Below, one piece after another: positions 1 through 10,914 of a stretch of 64,000 nt of DNA. Source of the stretch: Ophioderma brevispina (Eukaryota > Echinodermata > Ophiuroidea > Amphilepidida > Ophiodermatidae). How positions within the stretch are numbered: the first letter of the stretch is position 1; every line of letters begins with the position of its first letter. The notes beneath the pieces were generated by a model, which did not search any database, was not told the origin of the DNA, and worked only from the letters and a program-made list of their open reading frames with translations. A program made the position numbers and the translations under genes. Where the stretch lies: the NCBI GenBank assembly GCA_023653785.1, contig JAMKCH010043947.1:29714-93713 (forward strand), in the 5' to 3' direction.

Positions 1-234
1 CGAGCCTCTGTAGCTTGGCAGGTGCTCCGCTCCTCTTTATCCTTGTCTTCTGCTTCCATAACAACGGAGTCGCTCCTATCAAAAAGAGTTCTGATGAAGA
101 GGATGGTGGGAAGAGAATTGAAGATATCGATCGGTGTGGGGTTTCTTTCTGTAAATGCATAACTTCACTGTACCGTCAGATTTCCTCAAGATTAGCGTAT
201 GAAGAAAAGGGACGGCTCCATCTAGTTCTTCCTC
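1..234 (+). other. possible partial exon ending in a GTAAGT splice donor
   Basis: One frame is open from the window edge (position 3) to an excellent 5' splice-site match, CTC|GTAAGT, at 234/235. The frame has no ATG, so if it is coding the start lies upstream. The conceptual peptide has a hydrophobic run (PLLFILVFCF, about residues 5-14 from the TTG at 15), an acidic stretch ending in the dibasic pair KR, then a segment with three close cysteines (CGVSFCKC). That order would fit the beginning of a secreted prepropeptide. I recognise no family, and a 75-codon open frame can occur by chance. Confidence 0.2.
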
Positions 235-559
235 GTAAGTAAACTTTTTGCTATTCAGATGAGCGACATTATGGAGTCTGATGAGCTCCTAGAGTAGCAC
301 GTCACTAAAAATGTGATAACACTATCACACTTTTCTTGGATTTGATAGTATGAATCAATCAAGTTATATGTCTACAACAATCCATATGAGCTTGTTTAAT
401 GATAAACCCTTATTCTTCCGTGGCCTTCAACAAGGTCCATCGATTTCCATTTCGGTAGAGAGCCCCCTGATTTTGCACAAATCTAATGTAGCAAGGCTTG
501 TCTGTTGTTTGTTCGAAATCAACCAAGTATTAAGTGGCGTTGCAAGCTATCATCTGAAT

Positions 560-2680
560 GTCAGAAAGAGATGTATTGTTTAAGTTTACATACATCCTGT
601 CCAATCAATTACTCATCGCAATGCATAGGAAATGCATCATTGACATACTGTCTCATCTACAATGGTCATTGATTTCTCTTCTATTTAATCACATCCTGCA
701 CACTCGGCTGGCTCACTTGTCATGCACATCGGGAAATCAACTCTCCATGCACCGCCAAGACTAAAACGCTTTAACACATCTCAACACCAGATTACTGATA
801 CGGTAGCCAGTGCAATGCATTTTAAGTTTCTTTTCAAAAATAACAACAAGAAATGTAAATAATCTACGTTTTGATTTGCTTTTCTTTACCAACATTTATG
901 TAACAAGCCCCGACCAAACAAAACCAAACGACACGTTAAAAACTCAAATCGTATAAGACGTAATATTTCAAAATGCTCCCCTCTGAAACCTGCTCGCTCT
1001 TTAAGTACTTTTAAGGTTTTAAAGAATTACAATCAATCTAATTGGTCATTCTGCCACTGTTTTTAGGGTTTTTTTTACTTTGCATAGCAGCTTTTCACAT
1101 GCGCTGCGTTCTTTATGTATTGGCGATTTATTAAATACATCTATGTATGTGTATGTATGTTCTCAATAGTTCTGGATTAAAATGATAAAGATTAAACATC
1201 AGGATTCAACTCCCCGCACCCGGTTTATTTGAAATTAGGCAAAACAAAACATGAACGCATTTCGTCCTTCGGAGGGGACACGAAGCTGTTGAACCAATGT
1301 ATAAAGATGGACATATAAATCGCAGTCAGTTTCGAAAAGAGTAGAGTGTTAAACCCTGGTTAATTCAATCCGTATACGGAGATAGTATGGCTCCACATTT
1401 TGAAGTAGAGGCTAACTTGAATTGTCCAGGACAATCATCCAAAATTCAATCAAAATAGTATTTCGTAAGGTTTTATGAAGTGGTAACAAAATCCGTTTTT
1501 AAATGAATCTTAAGATCACATAGGGTATTGTTTGTTGTTACGTCTGAATACATGTCCCACAGGTTCATGAAAACAAATCGCGTTCTGATGAAGTAAATCA
1601 ATAACACGGCGTTTTTGTTTAGTCTGTAGTAGTAATCAATTATACTTTTCAATGTAGCAAATATAACATTGGCACGATGTCTCCCCTACAATGGTCATTG
1701 ATTTCTATTCCATTTAATCACACCCTGCAGATATCCCTCACAAATTCATATGCATTACAAACCACCACATAAGAACATACCGCTAATACCCAAGCGCCAT
1801 GGATACCAACACCACGACTACTTCCTCAGAATACCTATGAGATAAAATAAGAAGTGCAATGCAATTATAAGTGCCTTTTGAAGCATTAAATCAATGATTT
1901 ATTTCGTATGTCAATATTTTCAAAGCACACGAACTGCGTAGTTAAGGGGCTTTTCGTGATCCATAGCCTCGACCTACCTGAAAGAGTTAAGATTTTTATA
2001 TATTCTAAACCGTTGCCCTACGTAAGTGGTGTCTTGTTCTTAATTTTTCATTTTTTGTCCATCACCAAAACGTACCATCAGAATCAACTGAACTTTTGAT
2101 GGTAATCTATTGAATAATGAGTTTCTAGATTACAAAATGTCCTTTTAATTCCATACTATTCCGCAGACCTACAATTACTTAATAATATTACCTAAAACAC
2201 ATCCTTGATCAGCCATAAAGTTGACTTTAACTATATCAATAAAAAATACGCATTAATTGTGTCAGAACGCATAGGTGCTTGTTGTTCAGTAAAAGGAGTT
2301 ATTTAAATATTGATAGATCTTGGGACATTCTTGATTGTAAGTTAAAACACATAAAAACATATTACTTTTTTACTTCTCTGCTTTTGTTATATTGAATTTA
2401 CCACTTGACCAAAAGGTATCTTGTTTAAATTAACAATTGAATATCATATCACAATAAAGGAAATCATATCGTTGACACGGTGTCTGCTACTCAACGGTCA
2501 TTGATTTTCCTTCCATTCCAGTCTTCATGCATAACAAGCACCCTAACACAAACACATACCGACAAGACCCAGGCGCCAAGAACATCAGCATCACCACAAC
2601 CTCATCCGAATACATAACACAATCTCTACAAGTGGCAATATTCTAATATATTTTGAAAGTTTTTTCTGACCTATTCCCGC
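560..2680. repeat. three diverged copies of one ~250-bp unit
   Basis: A core built around CAATGGTCATTGATTTCT is recognisable near 658-680, 1688-1712 and (as CAACGGTCATTGATTTTC) near 2492-2512. Each is followed by a TT(C/T)CATTTAATCACA(T/C)CCTGCA-like stretch or its decayed equivalent and then an A/C-rich tail; copies two and three also share a segment resembling CCCAGGCGCCA. Spacing is about 1030 and 800 bp. Similarity extends upstream for about 80-100 bp. These look like old tandem or dispersed duplicates. The minus strand of copy three has a 42-codon open frame, but copy two has an in-frame stop, so coding is not supported. Confidence 0.5.
1218..1378 (+). repeat. SINE tail fragment
   Basis: The segment containing CGTCCTTCGGAGGGGACACG followed by ATCGCAGTCAGTTTCGAA and GAGTAGAGTGTTAAACCC aligns with the 3' half of the tRNA-headed SINE-like unit at 47.1-47.5 kb, which has the same blocks in the same order. 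The tRNA-like head is missing, so this is a 5'-truncated relic. Confidence 0.5.
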
Positions 2681-3006
2681 GCACTAACTAGACAATGACC
2701 CTGCGTGTTGGGTGTTAACAATCATACTTGCAAATCAATGTTGTTATTGTTTTATCGTACATAACATATGGCTCATATGGTCACTATATTGCGCCAAGAA
2801 AATTGCTGACAGATGCTCTTTACCCGGTACAGTTTATTTTAAAAGTCTCTTTATCAGACAAATCGGAATACCATTCTCAATCACCTTGTCATGAGTTTCT
2901 TCCGGCAATCTCTGATTTGATTGGTTGTTGCAATCTGTATACAGAATCTTGATTGTGTATCATATGGCCCGAAGATAGTCCGGACGCTTTTTCCTTGCAC
3001 AACACC

Positions 3007-3303
3007 TCAAGCACAAATGTGTTTACAAATATGCAGCGATTCGTGATAGTCCCGAAGCAAGTTATTGACGACCCGCCCTATATTTTTGATATCTATTGTA
3101 CGATTGTATGTCTTGGGGCATAAAGCATCGTTTTCCGAACATATTTGTTGAACATGAAATGACGACAAATACCTACAACATTTAATCAAAGTTTTCGGTA
3201 TATGTTTCTGTGTTTCTAAAACAACATACGCAGATGTACGACATGTGATAGTTTTGCTCAGGAACGAGAATACAAAGGAACAAGAAACGTACAATTTGTC
3301 CAT
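3007..3303 (-). CDS. weak candidate for a short cysteine-containing secreted protein
   Basis: This is a 98-codon ATG-to-stop frame on the minus strand. It starts with a moderately hydrophobic segment (residues 4-16, LYVSCSFVFSFLS) followed by TCR. The remainder has seven cysteines, including a CC pair (residues 42-43) and a terminal CKHICA. The ATG context is poor (T at -3, G at +4). No family is recognised, no second copy or neighbouring exon supports it, and no poly(A) signal was located. It is listed only because the signal-like N-terminus and the cysteine pattern differ from the other random frames here. Confidence 0.12.
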   Translation of the reverse strand: MDKLYVSCSFVFSFLSKTITCRTSAYVVLETQKHIPKTLIKCCRYLSSFHVQQICSENDALCPKTYNRTIDIKNIGRVVNNLLRDYHESLHICKHICA

Positions 3304-3570
3304 GAATTAGAAGCTATATTTCTTCTTGTGTGAGTTACCTAATTACACAAAATACATCTGTATTTTTTTTTATTAAAACACTCGTTTTTACTTTACTTTT
3401 TTTGCTATCAGAAATCAACACATGTGCGCATCGTGGGTACTCTTGTTGATGCATAATGGGAGTGGGGTTACAGTATAATGAAGTTGGACATTAAACCAGC
3501 TTACCCAATGTTATTGATTTTCTATGGAAAAAAATGAAACATTTTGGGTATCGATGGGTACTAATCATTC

Positions 3571-3584
3571 TGGGACACCCTGTA
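3571..3584. repeat. TGGGACACCCTGTA element-end motif
   Basis: The same 14-base motif occurs at 50637-50650, and GGGTGTCCCA lies in opposite orientation at 49389-49398. Motifs of this kind commonly mark ends of dispersed transposons in animal genomes. Only one end is visible at this position. Confidence 0.3.
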
Positions 3585-3785
3585 CCTTTATGCAAGTATT
3601 GACACTTTATGGGCATTATGAAGTGTGTAATAAACTTTTTAACTGATGTAAAGTGATATTTTACTATGAATATGTGAACCTCAAATGTTTATATATAGCC
3701 AGTATTACCATCCTCAAAAAGCATAATGAGAAATATTAGATGTATATTATAGACGGTACACCATACAAGAAACTATATCATGTTA

Positions 3786-4267
3786 TAGTAGATTCAACCC
3801 ATCGTGTCACCAGAGGAAAAGTTTTGGACAGCGTCGATTGGTTGGGAGAGGAGGCAGAAAAGGAAATGTGTGGCCCGAATCACTTTACTTGTTTCATGAA
3901 CGAGCTAAGATAATCTGGCCTTTCATGTTGACAACATTTTTACAAAGAGGGTGCAAAGACTTTTGTGTTCATTCGTATGCAAAACATGGGCGCTCAAAAG
4001 TCAGTTACATTCAACTCACCTTTTACAATGAATACCACTGAAGCAAATACGATTAGTCAGAATATTTTGAGAGTTAATGTAGCTAAATGCGCTTACGTTG
4101 ACTTGAATGCTTCATTAAGCATATAATTGATCTTCCTCTGCTATCGGACTACATGTTTCAATAGATTTAGCGTGGAATTTTAATTTCCACCCACTGCAGA
4201 TGCCCTTCATTCAATGCCCATACCTCCAGAAAAGTACTAGAGGTGCCATGATGGGTTGAATCTACTA
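3786..4267. mobile_element. TA-flanked MITE, 482 bp (empty-site reference copy)
   Basis: The left end TAGTAGATTCAACCCATCGTG and the right end CATGATGGGTTGAATCTACTA are inverted repeats of about 21 bp, each flanked by TA, consistent with a TA target duplication as in Tc1/mariner-type elements. A second copy lies inverted at about 31.91-32.75 kb and carries an insertion that this copy lacks. The open frame inside (3838-4041) does not resemble a transposase, so the element is non-autonomous. Confidence 0.8.
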
Positions 4268-4754
4268 TAAGTAATAAGTGATTTTGAAGTAGTTTAAATT
4301 GAAGAAATTATATTTTGAAGCCAATGGTAAGAATTTATGAGAATAATTTAAACGCCGGGAAGTATTTGGGTCACTCTGTGTATCTCCTTTAGCTTATATC
4401 AACAGAATAGGGTTGTTTTCTGCAGGAAAAAAAAGGCAACTTTCCCTGAAGTAAAAGGCAATTTGTGTGGTCCTTCTCAGCAAGGCAATGTACACACACA
4501 CGCGTGCGAACACCACATACACCTGTTTATCAAGATCAATGCATCCGGAATTTCGCGTGATCGGTAATTGAAATGCATCGGACTTAACGCAGCGTATTTT
4601 AGGAAATGCAAGCTACTCGTATTATTGACGACCACTGGAGTCGTTGGATATCCTGTAAGATTGCTGGTTAGTGATCCAAGTGAATTACAGAGGTATTAAT
4701 AATGGGTGAACGTCCTTTAAATCAAATTCCACAATGATACATTCAATATATTAA

Positions 4755-4780
4755 GAGAGAGAGAGAGAGAGAGAGAGAGC
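4755..4780. repeat. (GA)n microsatellite
   Basis: A run of about 13 GA dinucleotides. Confidence 0.95.
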
Positions 4781-4796
4781 TTTAAGTAACACTTAC

Positions 4797-5295
4797 GCGT
4801 ATAAGGGTCATATGGACCCAACATTTTGTTTTTCATGCGCCATATTGTAGTTGTCCAAAAGTTTAATTGCCTAAATATCAGTTGCGCATATTTTGGTAGG
4901 AAAAAAATTCAAATCGGACCAGGGCGTTATATATAATTAGCATAATTGAGCATTTTGGTAGCGCTATCAAAATTTGTATATCATTTTGTAATATTTTTAC
5001 CTATAAAATTAACTTGAGAATGTGCATAAATAATGATTATGTTCTTCTAATATGAGCCACATTATGGAAAAGGTCCTTTGGGAAAATGTTTTCATTTTTT
5101 GGGGGGGGAATTTGGTGCGCGTTGTAAACAATCGGTTTTGACCGCCATTTAATCGGTTACAACCGATTTGAAGTTTTTCCTGGTATGTGGTCGTGTGGAT
5201 ACCCCATCAATGACCAGAGTTTTGGTCAAAAAAAATCCACCATTAAAGTGGTTTCAGAGTGTGTCCACGTAGACCCCCCCATACACCATACACCC
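4797..5295. repeat. dispersed repeat, also present at 51.64-52.09 kb
   Basis: The order GGGTCATATGGACCCAACATTTTG, TTGCCTAAAT, TTGCGCATAT, AATTAGCA, GGTGCGCGT, AATCGGT, CAGAGTTTT and a C-rich end is kept in a second copy at 51646-52090 in the same orientation. The block starting GACCGCCATT contains the inverted words AATCGGT and ACCGATT. No open frame is conserved between copies and the ends are not sharp. Confidence 0.6.
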
Positions 5296-5299
5296 CCCA

Positions 5300-7370
5300 T
5301 TTTTAAAAGTGTAAATATATATATGGAACACCTATGCCAGTATATTTTTGATAAAAATGGATTATAGCTGCAGCGAAACATTCACCTCTATCTTTCAGTA
5401 GGTCACTTCCTGGAATGATCGAGACACTCGCTCTCCGTGTTCCGCTACTTTACTTATCAAGTCTTTTTTAAACACAAGTAGAGTAAATTTAAACAGATAT
5501 GAATTCATAACATGTTTGAAATACCGATATCAGTATTCCTAGTGTCAAAGTCCTTGAAATGAATCTAATGGGTTCACGTTTTGCTTTGATCCATGGTATT
5601 TGATACCTTATCCTGCAAGAGATATTGACGAATTTCTCACGTAGAATAGATGATGACGTCTTGGAAACCGTAGTGAACGCACTGTTAATACCTGAAGATT
5701 TTTATGCTTTATTTTGAATAATATATATCCAGAAAGGTTATCCTCTAAAAGCCAAGTAGAAACTGAAATGTATATATCTATTGCTGCAGATGGGTGGACA
5801 GACAGGCTGACGGACGGACGGACGAACGGATGGACGATGGAAAGAAGAAAAATAATCGAAATTGAAACAATGTATTTTCCAAATCCAAAAATCTATCACA
5901 TGCAAATAGAACTAGGACAAAGAACCGGTGTTAAGATTTAAATAGAGAAGGGGAGAAGTGGAAAGTATAAAAATGGAGAATACAAACAAATAAACTTACC
6001 AAAACAAGGGAAGATAGAGGGAATATATACGACAGTGGTTAATATGATACAGGTTCGGACCTCGGAAGCAAGCTAGAAAGATTGGCGCTTCTTGTATTTA
6101 TTTTTCATTGGTAGTTTTCAAGGCCGCGTAACACAGCGTGTTCTTTCATACCCGTGTAAGAAAATGAATGTTTACATTGCCAAACTGGTTTCAATATTAT
6201 CAATCTTTTAGTTAGATTACGACGCAGAAAAATGTGGCTATCTTTGTGATCGTCAATTTTATGAGTTCATTTTGTACATTAGTAGTTGAATCTCTTTTGC
6301 AATGACGCGTGAAGGGTGCATGCCAGGGAATGTGAAAAAGGGCGAAAATTAGATCGTACCATTGACATTCAAACCCACTATTTTTATGTTTTCTAATTCA
6401 AAGTAACCGTGCACACGCGAGATACGTATCTGAAGGAAGGATGTACAATGGGTCTAATATTTTTATATTAAAGCATAATTTAGGAACAATGGCACGCGAC
6501 GGTATGTTCATAAAAATACATAAGGATAAGGATATGATAAACAAAAGCAATAAAAAAATTGCGGTAGACAATTGAAATTCTACGCAAATTCGTAATCGTT
6601 AACACAAACAAACAAACAATAAAATGGCGATATTTTTTAGCCTAGTATGAGAGCCATCTTTTAAATACGAATCTCTCGAATACGGTACTCTCTGTGTGCG
6701 TGAGGTTAGATTAAAGGTGCAACAAGAGATTTCAAGTCATCCATATTTTCTGTGATATGTAGTGATTTCATATAGATTAGACACTCAATAGATCCTTACC
6801 TTTTATTGGGCTACAGAAATAACTTAAAATGAAAACAAAAGGTGATTCGCATATGCTTATATTTCAATAGAAACCATAGGCTGAATTTCCTATTTGCTCC
6901 GATATAGGAAATTAGAAATTTCACAATTTTTGTACCAAAGAAACAGTTCTCAACTTTACCCTTTCAGATGGGGATAGAAAGCTTTACACCAGTGCCAAAA
7001 TCAGAATGTTCACACATTTTAAGAGACACCTGTTATTTGAAATCTCTCGCTGCACATTTAACAGCCTTGTAGCGGTGGCGCTCTTCAACCTGAAAACGGC
7101 CATGCCGCTGTCTTGTCCTACATCAAAACGCGTTGATCGGGTTGATTACGTATACGTGTTAGTCTATACTGGAGGTTTAATACTTCAAGCTAGTTTATAA
7201 AATTACCAAGCAAACACTGCAGCGTTAATGGGTTAGCACGTTACATCTAGTAACACTCATAAAGTGTTAATTCATTACTTTAGTGTTAATCGATTTATAT
7301 CCATACGTGCTAAAATATCAATTCTAGCGTCAAATAAACCACATGAACGCGTTATTCCGTAACACTTGTT
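5300..7370. other. no gene seen
   Basis: AT-rich sequence. A short GGACGGAC-type low-complexity run lies at about 5796-5835 and produces a spurious WTDRLTDG peptide. TTAAAGGTGCAAC at 6711 resembles one end of the TTAA MITEs described here, but no matching second end was found. Confidence 0.5.
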
Positions 7371-7374
7371 CCTG

Positions 7375-7703
7375 TAGTGTGATATGGCCCATCATTGATA
7401 TCTTGATGAATGGCCTTCACCCCAAAACTCCACCTGTAAAGTTTCGCGCCGATATTTCAATCCGTTTTGATGCGAGAGCTAAAAACGTGATTTTGTAAGC
7501 CCCAGTAGAGTACTCTGATACAAAATATATTACCAATATGGGGAACATTTGCGCTCATAACTTACAGACCAAACATCCATCAATCCTAAGATTTCACAGG
7601 ATAAATGAGAAAATAGTAGCTTTCTTCACATATCAACATTTTGCCCACTTTCGGTTAAATCTGGGGGCCGGGGACGAGGCTATAGCGATCGGGCCATGGT
7701 CCT
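7375..7703 (-). mobile_element. TTAA-type MITE (AGG...CGATC family), left end decayed
   Basis: The right end reads GCGATCGGGCCATGGTCCT followed by TTAA (7704-7707), and inside it is GGGGACGAGGCTATAGC. The body aligns in reverse orientation with the better-defined copy at 32078-32457: both contain AAAGTTTCGCGCCGATATTT, GAGAGCTAAAAACGTGATTT and TAGAGTACT. The left terminus is unclear; 7375 is approximate. Confidence 0.65.
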
Positions 7704-8192
7704 TTAATATATTGTTAATTTGATCTGGTAACACATAGTGAAAAAAACAAACATTTCTACCGTGCTTTGAAGCTAGGACCTGGGCCTACTACAACATCTA
7801 CAACTTTGTCAAACGGCAACGGAAGCTTCGTAATAAAACAGCATTTCGTGATCCATGCACCTTTATTTTGTTCTTTGTTCACTGTATAGCCTCTTGCAAA
7901 GGTTAATATCAACTTTCGCTTGATTCTGACTACCGTTTTGAAATTATGAGCAAATGTTCGTATCACGCTCCCCTATAGGCTACTGTGTTTTACTTTCTGT
8001 TCCTTTTACGCGCACAAAATACAAAATTATGAATATCTTAGCGTACATCGAATATGAATTTAAATTAAGGCACACTCTTTTTAAAAATATTAGGCCAACA
8101 TTCAATGATAATTTCGAACGACTTAAATGAGGATTTTTTTCATGAATTACAAGGTAAGGAAAAAAAGAGGAACAAAAGAAACAATACATCGC

Positions 8193-8222
8193 GCGCGTGT
8201 GTGTGTGTTTGTGTGTGTTCGC
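8193..8222. repeat. short GT-rich tract
   Basis: GCGCGCGTGTGTGTGTGTTT low complexity; it generates overlapping spurious frames on both strands. Confidence 0.8.
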
Positions 8223-8482
8223 GTTCAAAAGATATCTGTTCAAATGATGTGTGCAGTATGTATTGGGGGTTGCTTCCATAGTTCTGATAGCATGCTGATT
8301 TGCAAACTCCTCTAAAATCAATAGTTTATTTTATAGGATTCGACACTTCTCGAAATTTTGAAGCGAGTCTAATTTTATAGCATGTGTAAGTTTAAGACTT
8401 AGCATCTGATTCTCTGAAATCCCTTAGATTTTCTCAAGAATCAATATTTTGTACGTAGATATAGACGATGTGTATTGTAGTT

Positions 8483-8772
8483 TATTAACGTTAATAAGCA
8501 AGCACCTCTGAACGACAAGGCAATACAATGGCAGAGACAGACTGTATTATAGTTTAGTAGTGCGCCACCCACGAGTTTATTAATACGAGTGGTTAGTGTG
8601 TGTACGGGATAAACTAAATGCCAAGAAGAACCGAAATATTGAAATGCATTAGTTAAAATATTTCTTGTCCTTTCCTGTGTCATTTAAGGTAATCTCAACT
8701 TTCACATAAACTGCTCGAGTGCTGATATAATTTTCCATGCCCGAGGGCAATGGTTTACCTGTTCAATACTTG
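8483..8772. repeat. 290-bp direct repeat, copy 1
   Basis: Read base by base, this stretch is identical to 8959-9248 (offset 476 bp). It starts TATTAACGTTAATAAGCAAG and ends CTGTTCAATACTTG. The two copies are separated by a poly(T) tract and a small MITE-like element. Identity over 290 bp means a very recent duplication or an assembly artefact. Confidence 0.95.
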
Positions 8773-8958
8773 TTTTTTTTTTTTTTTTTTTTCCCATAAA
8801 TGATATTGCAAACCCTTTATTTCTATTCTATTACCGAAAACAGCGCGATCTAATGAGAAAATGCATTCGCGACCCATTATTGCAGAATAATGGGCAGTAA
8901 ACTGACCAATCAGAATGCGGCATTTTCAATAATGGGCAGCAGAGGTAATAGAATGTAT
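8773..8958. mobile_element. poly(T) plus ~130-bp MITE-like insert between the direct repeats
   Basis: A run of about 20 T is followed by a unit bounded by the 11-bp inverted repeat ATTCTATTACC (8825-8835) and GGTAATAGAAT (8944-8954). Inside is a small hairpin CCCATTATT-GCAG-AATAATGGG (about 8875-8895) and a second AATAATGGGCAG near the right end. It is too short to encode anything. Confidence 0.6.
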
Positions 8959-9248
8959 TATTAACGTTAATAAGCAAGCACCTCTGAACGACAAGGCAAT
9001 ACAATGGCAGAGACAGACTGTATTATAGTTTAGTAGTGCGCCACCCACGAGTTTATTAATACGAGTGGTTAGTGTGTGTACGGGATAAACTAAATGCCAA
9101 GAAGAACCGAAATATTGAAATGCATTAGTTAAAATATTTCTTGTCCTTTCCTGTGTCATTTAAGGTAATCTCAACTTTCACATAAACTGCTCGAGTGCTG
9201 ATATAATTTTCCATGCCCGAGGGCAATGGTTTACCTGTTCAATACTTG
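8959..9248. repeat. 290-bp direct repeat, copy 2, just upstream of the receptor gene
   Basis: Identical to 8483-8772. It ends 174 bp before the first ATG of the receptor frame, so any promoter or 5' UTR elements in it would be present twice. Confidence 0.95.
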
Positions 9249-9422
9249 CGTATTCCTCAAGTGTGTCTGGTCCCTTTCAGAGATTCCTTTACCCAAGCGA
9301 TTCGTGTTGGCTCGTTGATGCATGGGTATTGTAAGTTGGTGATCCCAATACAACGCGCACGCGTAGTTCGTTGCATCCATGTGTTAAAATAGAATGCAAC
9401 TTGCGGTTTAATTGGACACTGC

Positions 9423-10688
9423 ATGGATGGAGCAGCAGGGGCAGGGAAGTCAACATTAGTCTGGTGGCACGGTTTAGTGAATTTTCTCGGGAGTTGCAGA
9501 AGCTGTAACTTTATTCAATTGGTGGTCAATATGGGGTCTGCAGCTGGTGCAGGGTTACCACCCAATTTGGATTGCGACGGTAACCACTATAACCTGACTA
9601 ACAATACCAAGTTAATCGACGAAATGCTGTACACCCCAGGAACCACGATACTAATAACAATTGTTTTACCGTGTATCCTAGGAGTGGGGATATTATCCAA
9701 CGGTGCATTTTTGTTTGTACTCTTTCGTGTACGATGGATGCGTACCATAACTAATTTCTATTTGGCAAACCTAAGTGTGGCGGATATTTCATTTCTGATC
9801 GCAGCTGGAGGAGAACATCTGTGGAACTACGCCAATTCGCCGATTCCTGGAGATGATATGCATCTTGGAATGGCTGGTTGCATTTTAATAACACTAATCA
9901 TTTACATCTGCTACTTTGGATCTGTACTCTTAGTTACTTTAGTTTCTCTTCATAGATTTTTCGCCATTTGCTGTCCAAGTAGACAGGAATTAATCGGCAG
10001 CCGTAGCCGTACCATTAAATTAGTGACTGGAACTTGGGCGATATCAGTAACTATTGCAATATTGCTCATTCCCAGCGTAAGTGTCTACATGACCCATTGT
10101 TTAATATGGCCAGAAGAAGAACAGTATCGTAAACTTCCGTTTGTTATGGCATCTTGTCAACCCGTATCAGCATGGGTAGCCGACGTAGCCACCCTGGCAC
10201 AAACAATCCCATTCTTTGTAGCAGTTTTAGGAAATAGCATCATGTATGCCAAAATAATCAAGTCATTAACAAGTCGCGTCGAAGCGCGCAAGCAACGCAA
10301 ATATGCTTCACCAACATCAGTCGAGCGTGCCAGAGATCGAGTAGCCCGAATGTTAATAGCAAATGGTGTTATCTTTTTCGTTTGTTTAGCCCCTTTTCAA
10401 GCTATGGGATTTGCAGAGGTTATCACGAGCCAACTGAATACATCTCGAATTTTGACGGCATCGCAATACGATACATTTCTGTGGGTTGCCAAGATGCTGG
10501 GATATTCAAACTCTGCCATAAATCCAATAGTATACAATGCTACCAATCCCCGTTATAGGCAGGCCTTCTGTGAAGCGTTCCCGTGTTTGCCAGCTAAAAA
10601 GGAAAGCGAAAGCCCACCTCAAAGTCAGATGACGCGGAATTTCCGCTCGAACACACAACACTACACTACATGTGTAAGCAAACTGTGA
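9423..10688 (+). CDS. rhodopsin-family (class A) G-protein-coupled receptor, orphan, peptide-receptor-like
   Basis: This is an uninterrupted 421-codon frame without introns. It is a plasma-membrane receptor expected to signal through heterotrimeric G proteins; the ligand is unknown. Seven hydrophobic segments lie at about residues 74-101, 111-134, 150-180, 198-222, 251-280, 308-332 and 349-372. Class A landmarks are N93 (TM1), NLSVAD with D121 (TM2), C153 and C245 (predicted disulfide), R178 (TM3), W205 (TM4), P263 (TM5), P324 (TM6) and NPIVY at 367-371 (TM7). Sequons are N57, N60 and N339; C383 and C388 are possible palmitoylation sites. Two landmarks deviate: DRY is H177-R178-F179, and the TM6 CWxP is C-L-A-P, with L322 replacing the toggle tryptophan. 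The second ATG (M37, 9531) has a better start context (A at -3, G at +4) than M1 (T at -3), so translation may begin there. The general look is of a neuropeptide receptor, but the subfamily is not assigned. Confidence 0.96.
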   Translation: MDGAAGAGKSTLVWWHGLVNFLGSCRSCNFIQLVVNMGSAAGAGLPPNLDCDGNHYNLTNNTKLIDEMLYTPGTTILITIVLPCILGVGILSNGAFLFVLFRVRWMRTITNFYLANLSVADISFLIAAGGEHLWNYANSPIPGDDMHLGMAGCILITLIIYICYFGSVLLVTLVSLHRFFAICCPSRQELIGSRSRTIKLVTGTWAISVTIAILLIPSVSVYMTHCLIWPEEEQYRKLPFVMASCQPVSAWVADVATLAQTIPFFVAVLGNSIMYAKIIKSLTSRVEARKQRKYASPTSVERARDRVARMLIANGVIFFVCLAPFQAMGFAEVITSQLNTSRILTASQYDTFLWVAKMLGYSNSAINPIVYNATNPRYRQAFCEAFPCLPAKKESESPPQSQMTRNFRSNTQHYTTCVSKL

Positions 10689-10914
10689 ATACGGTAGTCA
10701 GTGATTGATGTATATTATTACTAGTTTAATGTATCGACGATTTTCTCTGTAAATGACACAAGAACTCTTGCATTTTGTTCTATTGTACACACTCTCAATA
10801 TATTTCGAAAGGTGCTTTAAATTAACATATTAATTCTCGGTGGAGAGTGTGTAAAATATGTGTAAAAAGTTTGTGCGAGCGTGTAGATGGATGTGGTTTT
10901 ATGTGATTATGGGT

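Noticed and set aside
8127..8683. Overlapping frames on both strands, including one repeated identically at 8926-9159
   Set aside because: The repetition comes from the 290-bp duplication, not from a duplicated gene; the frame uses the sequence that flanks the MITE at one end.
9423..9452. GAGKST string near the receptor N-terminus, resembling a Walker A motif
   Set aside because: An isolated six-residue match upstream of the likely true start (M37), with no P-loop fold around it.
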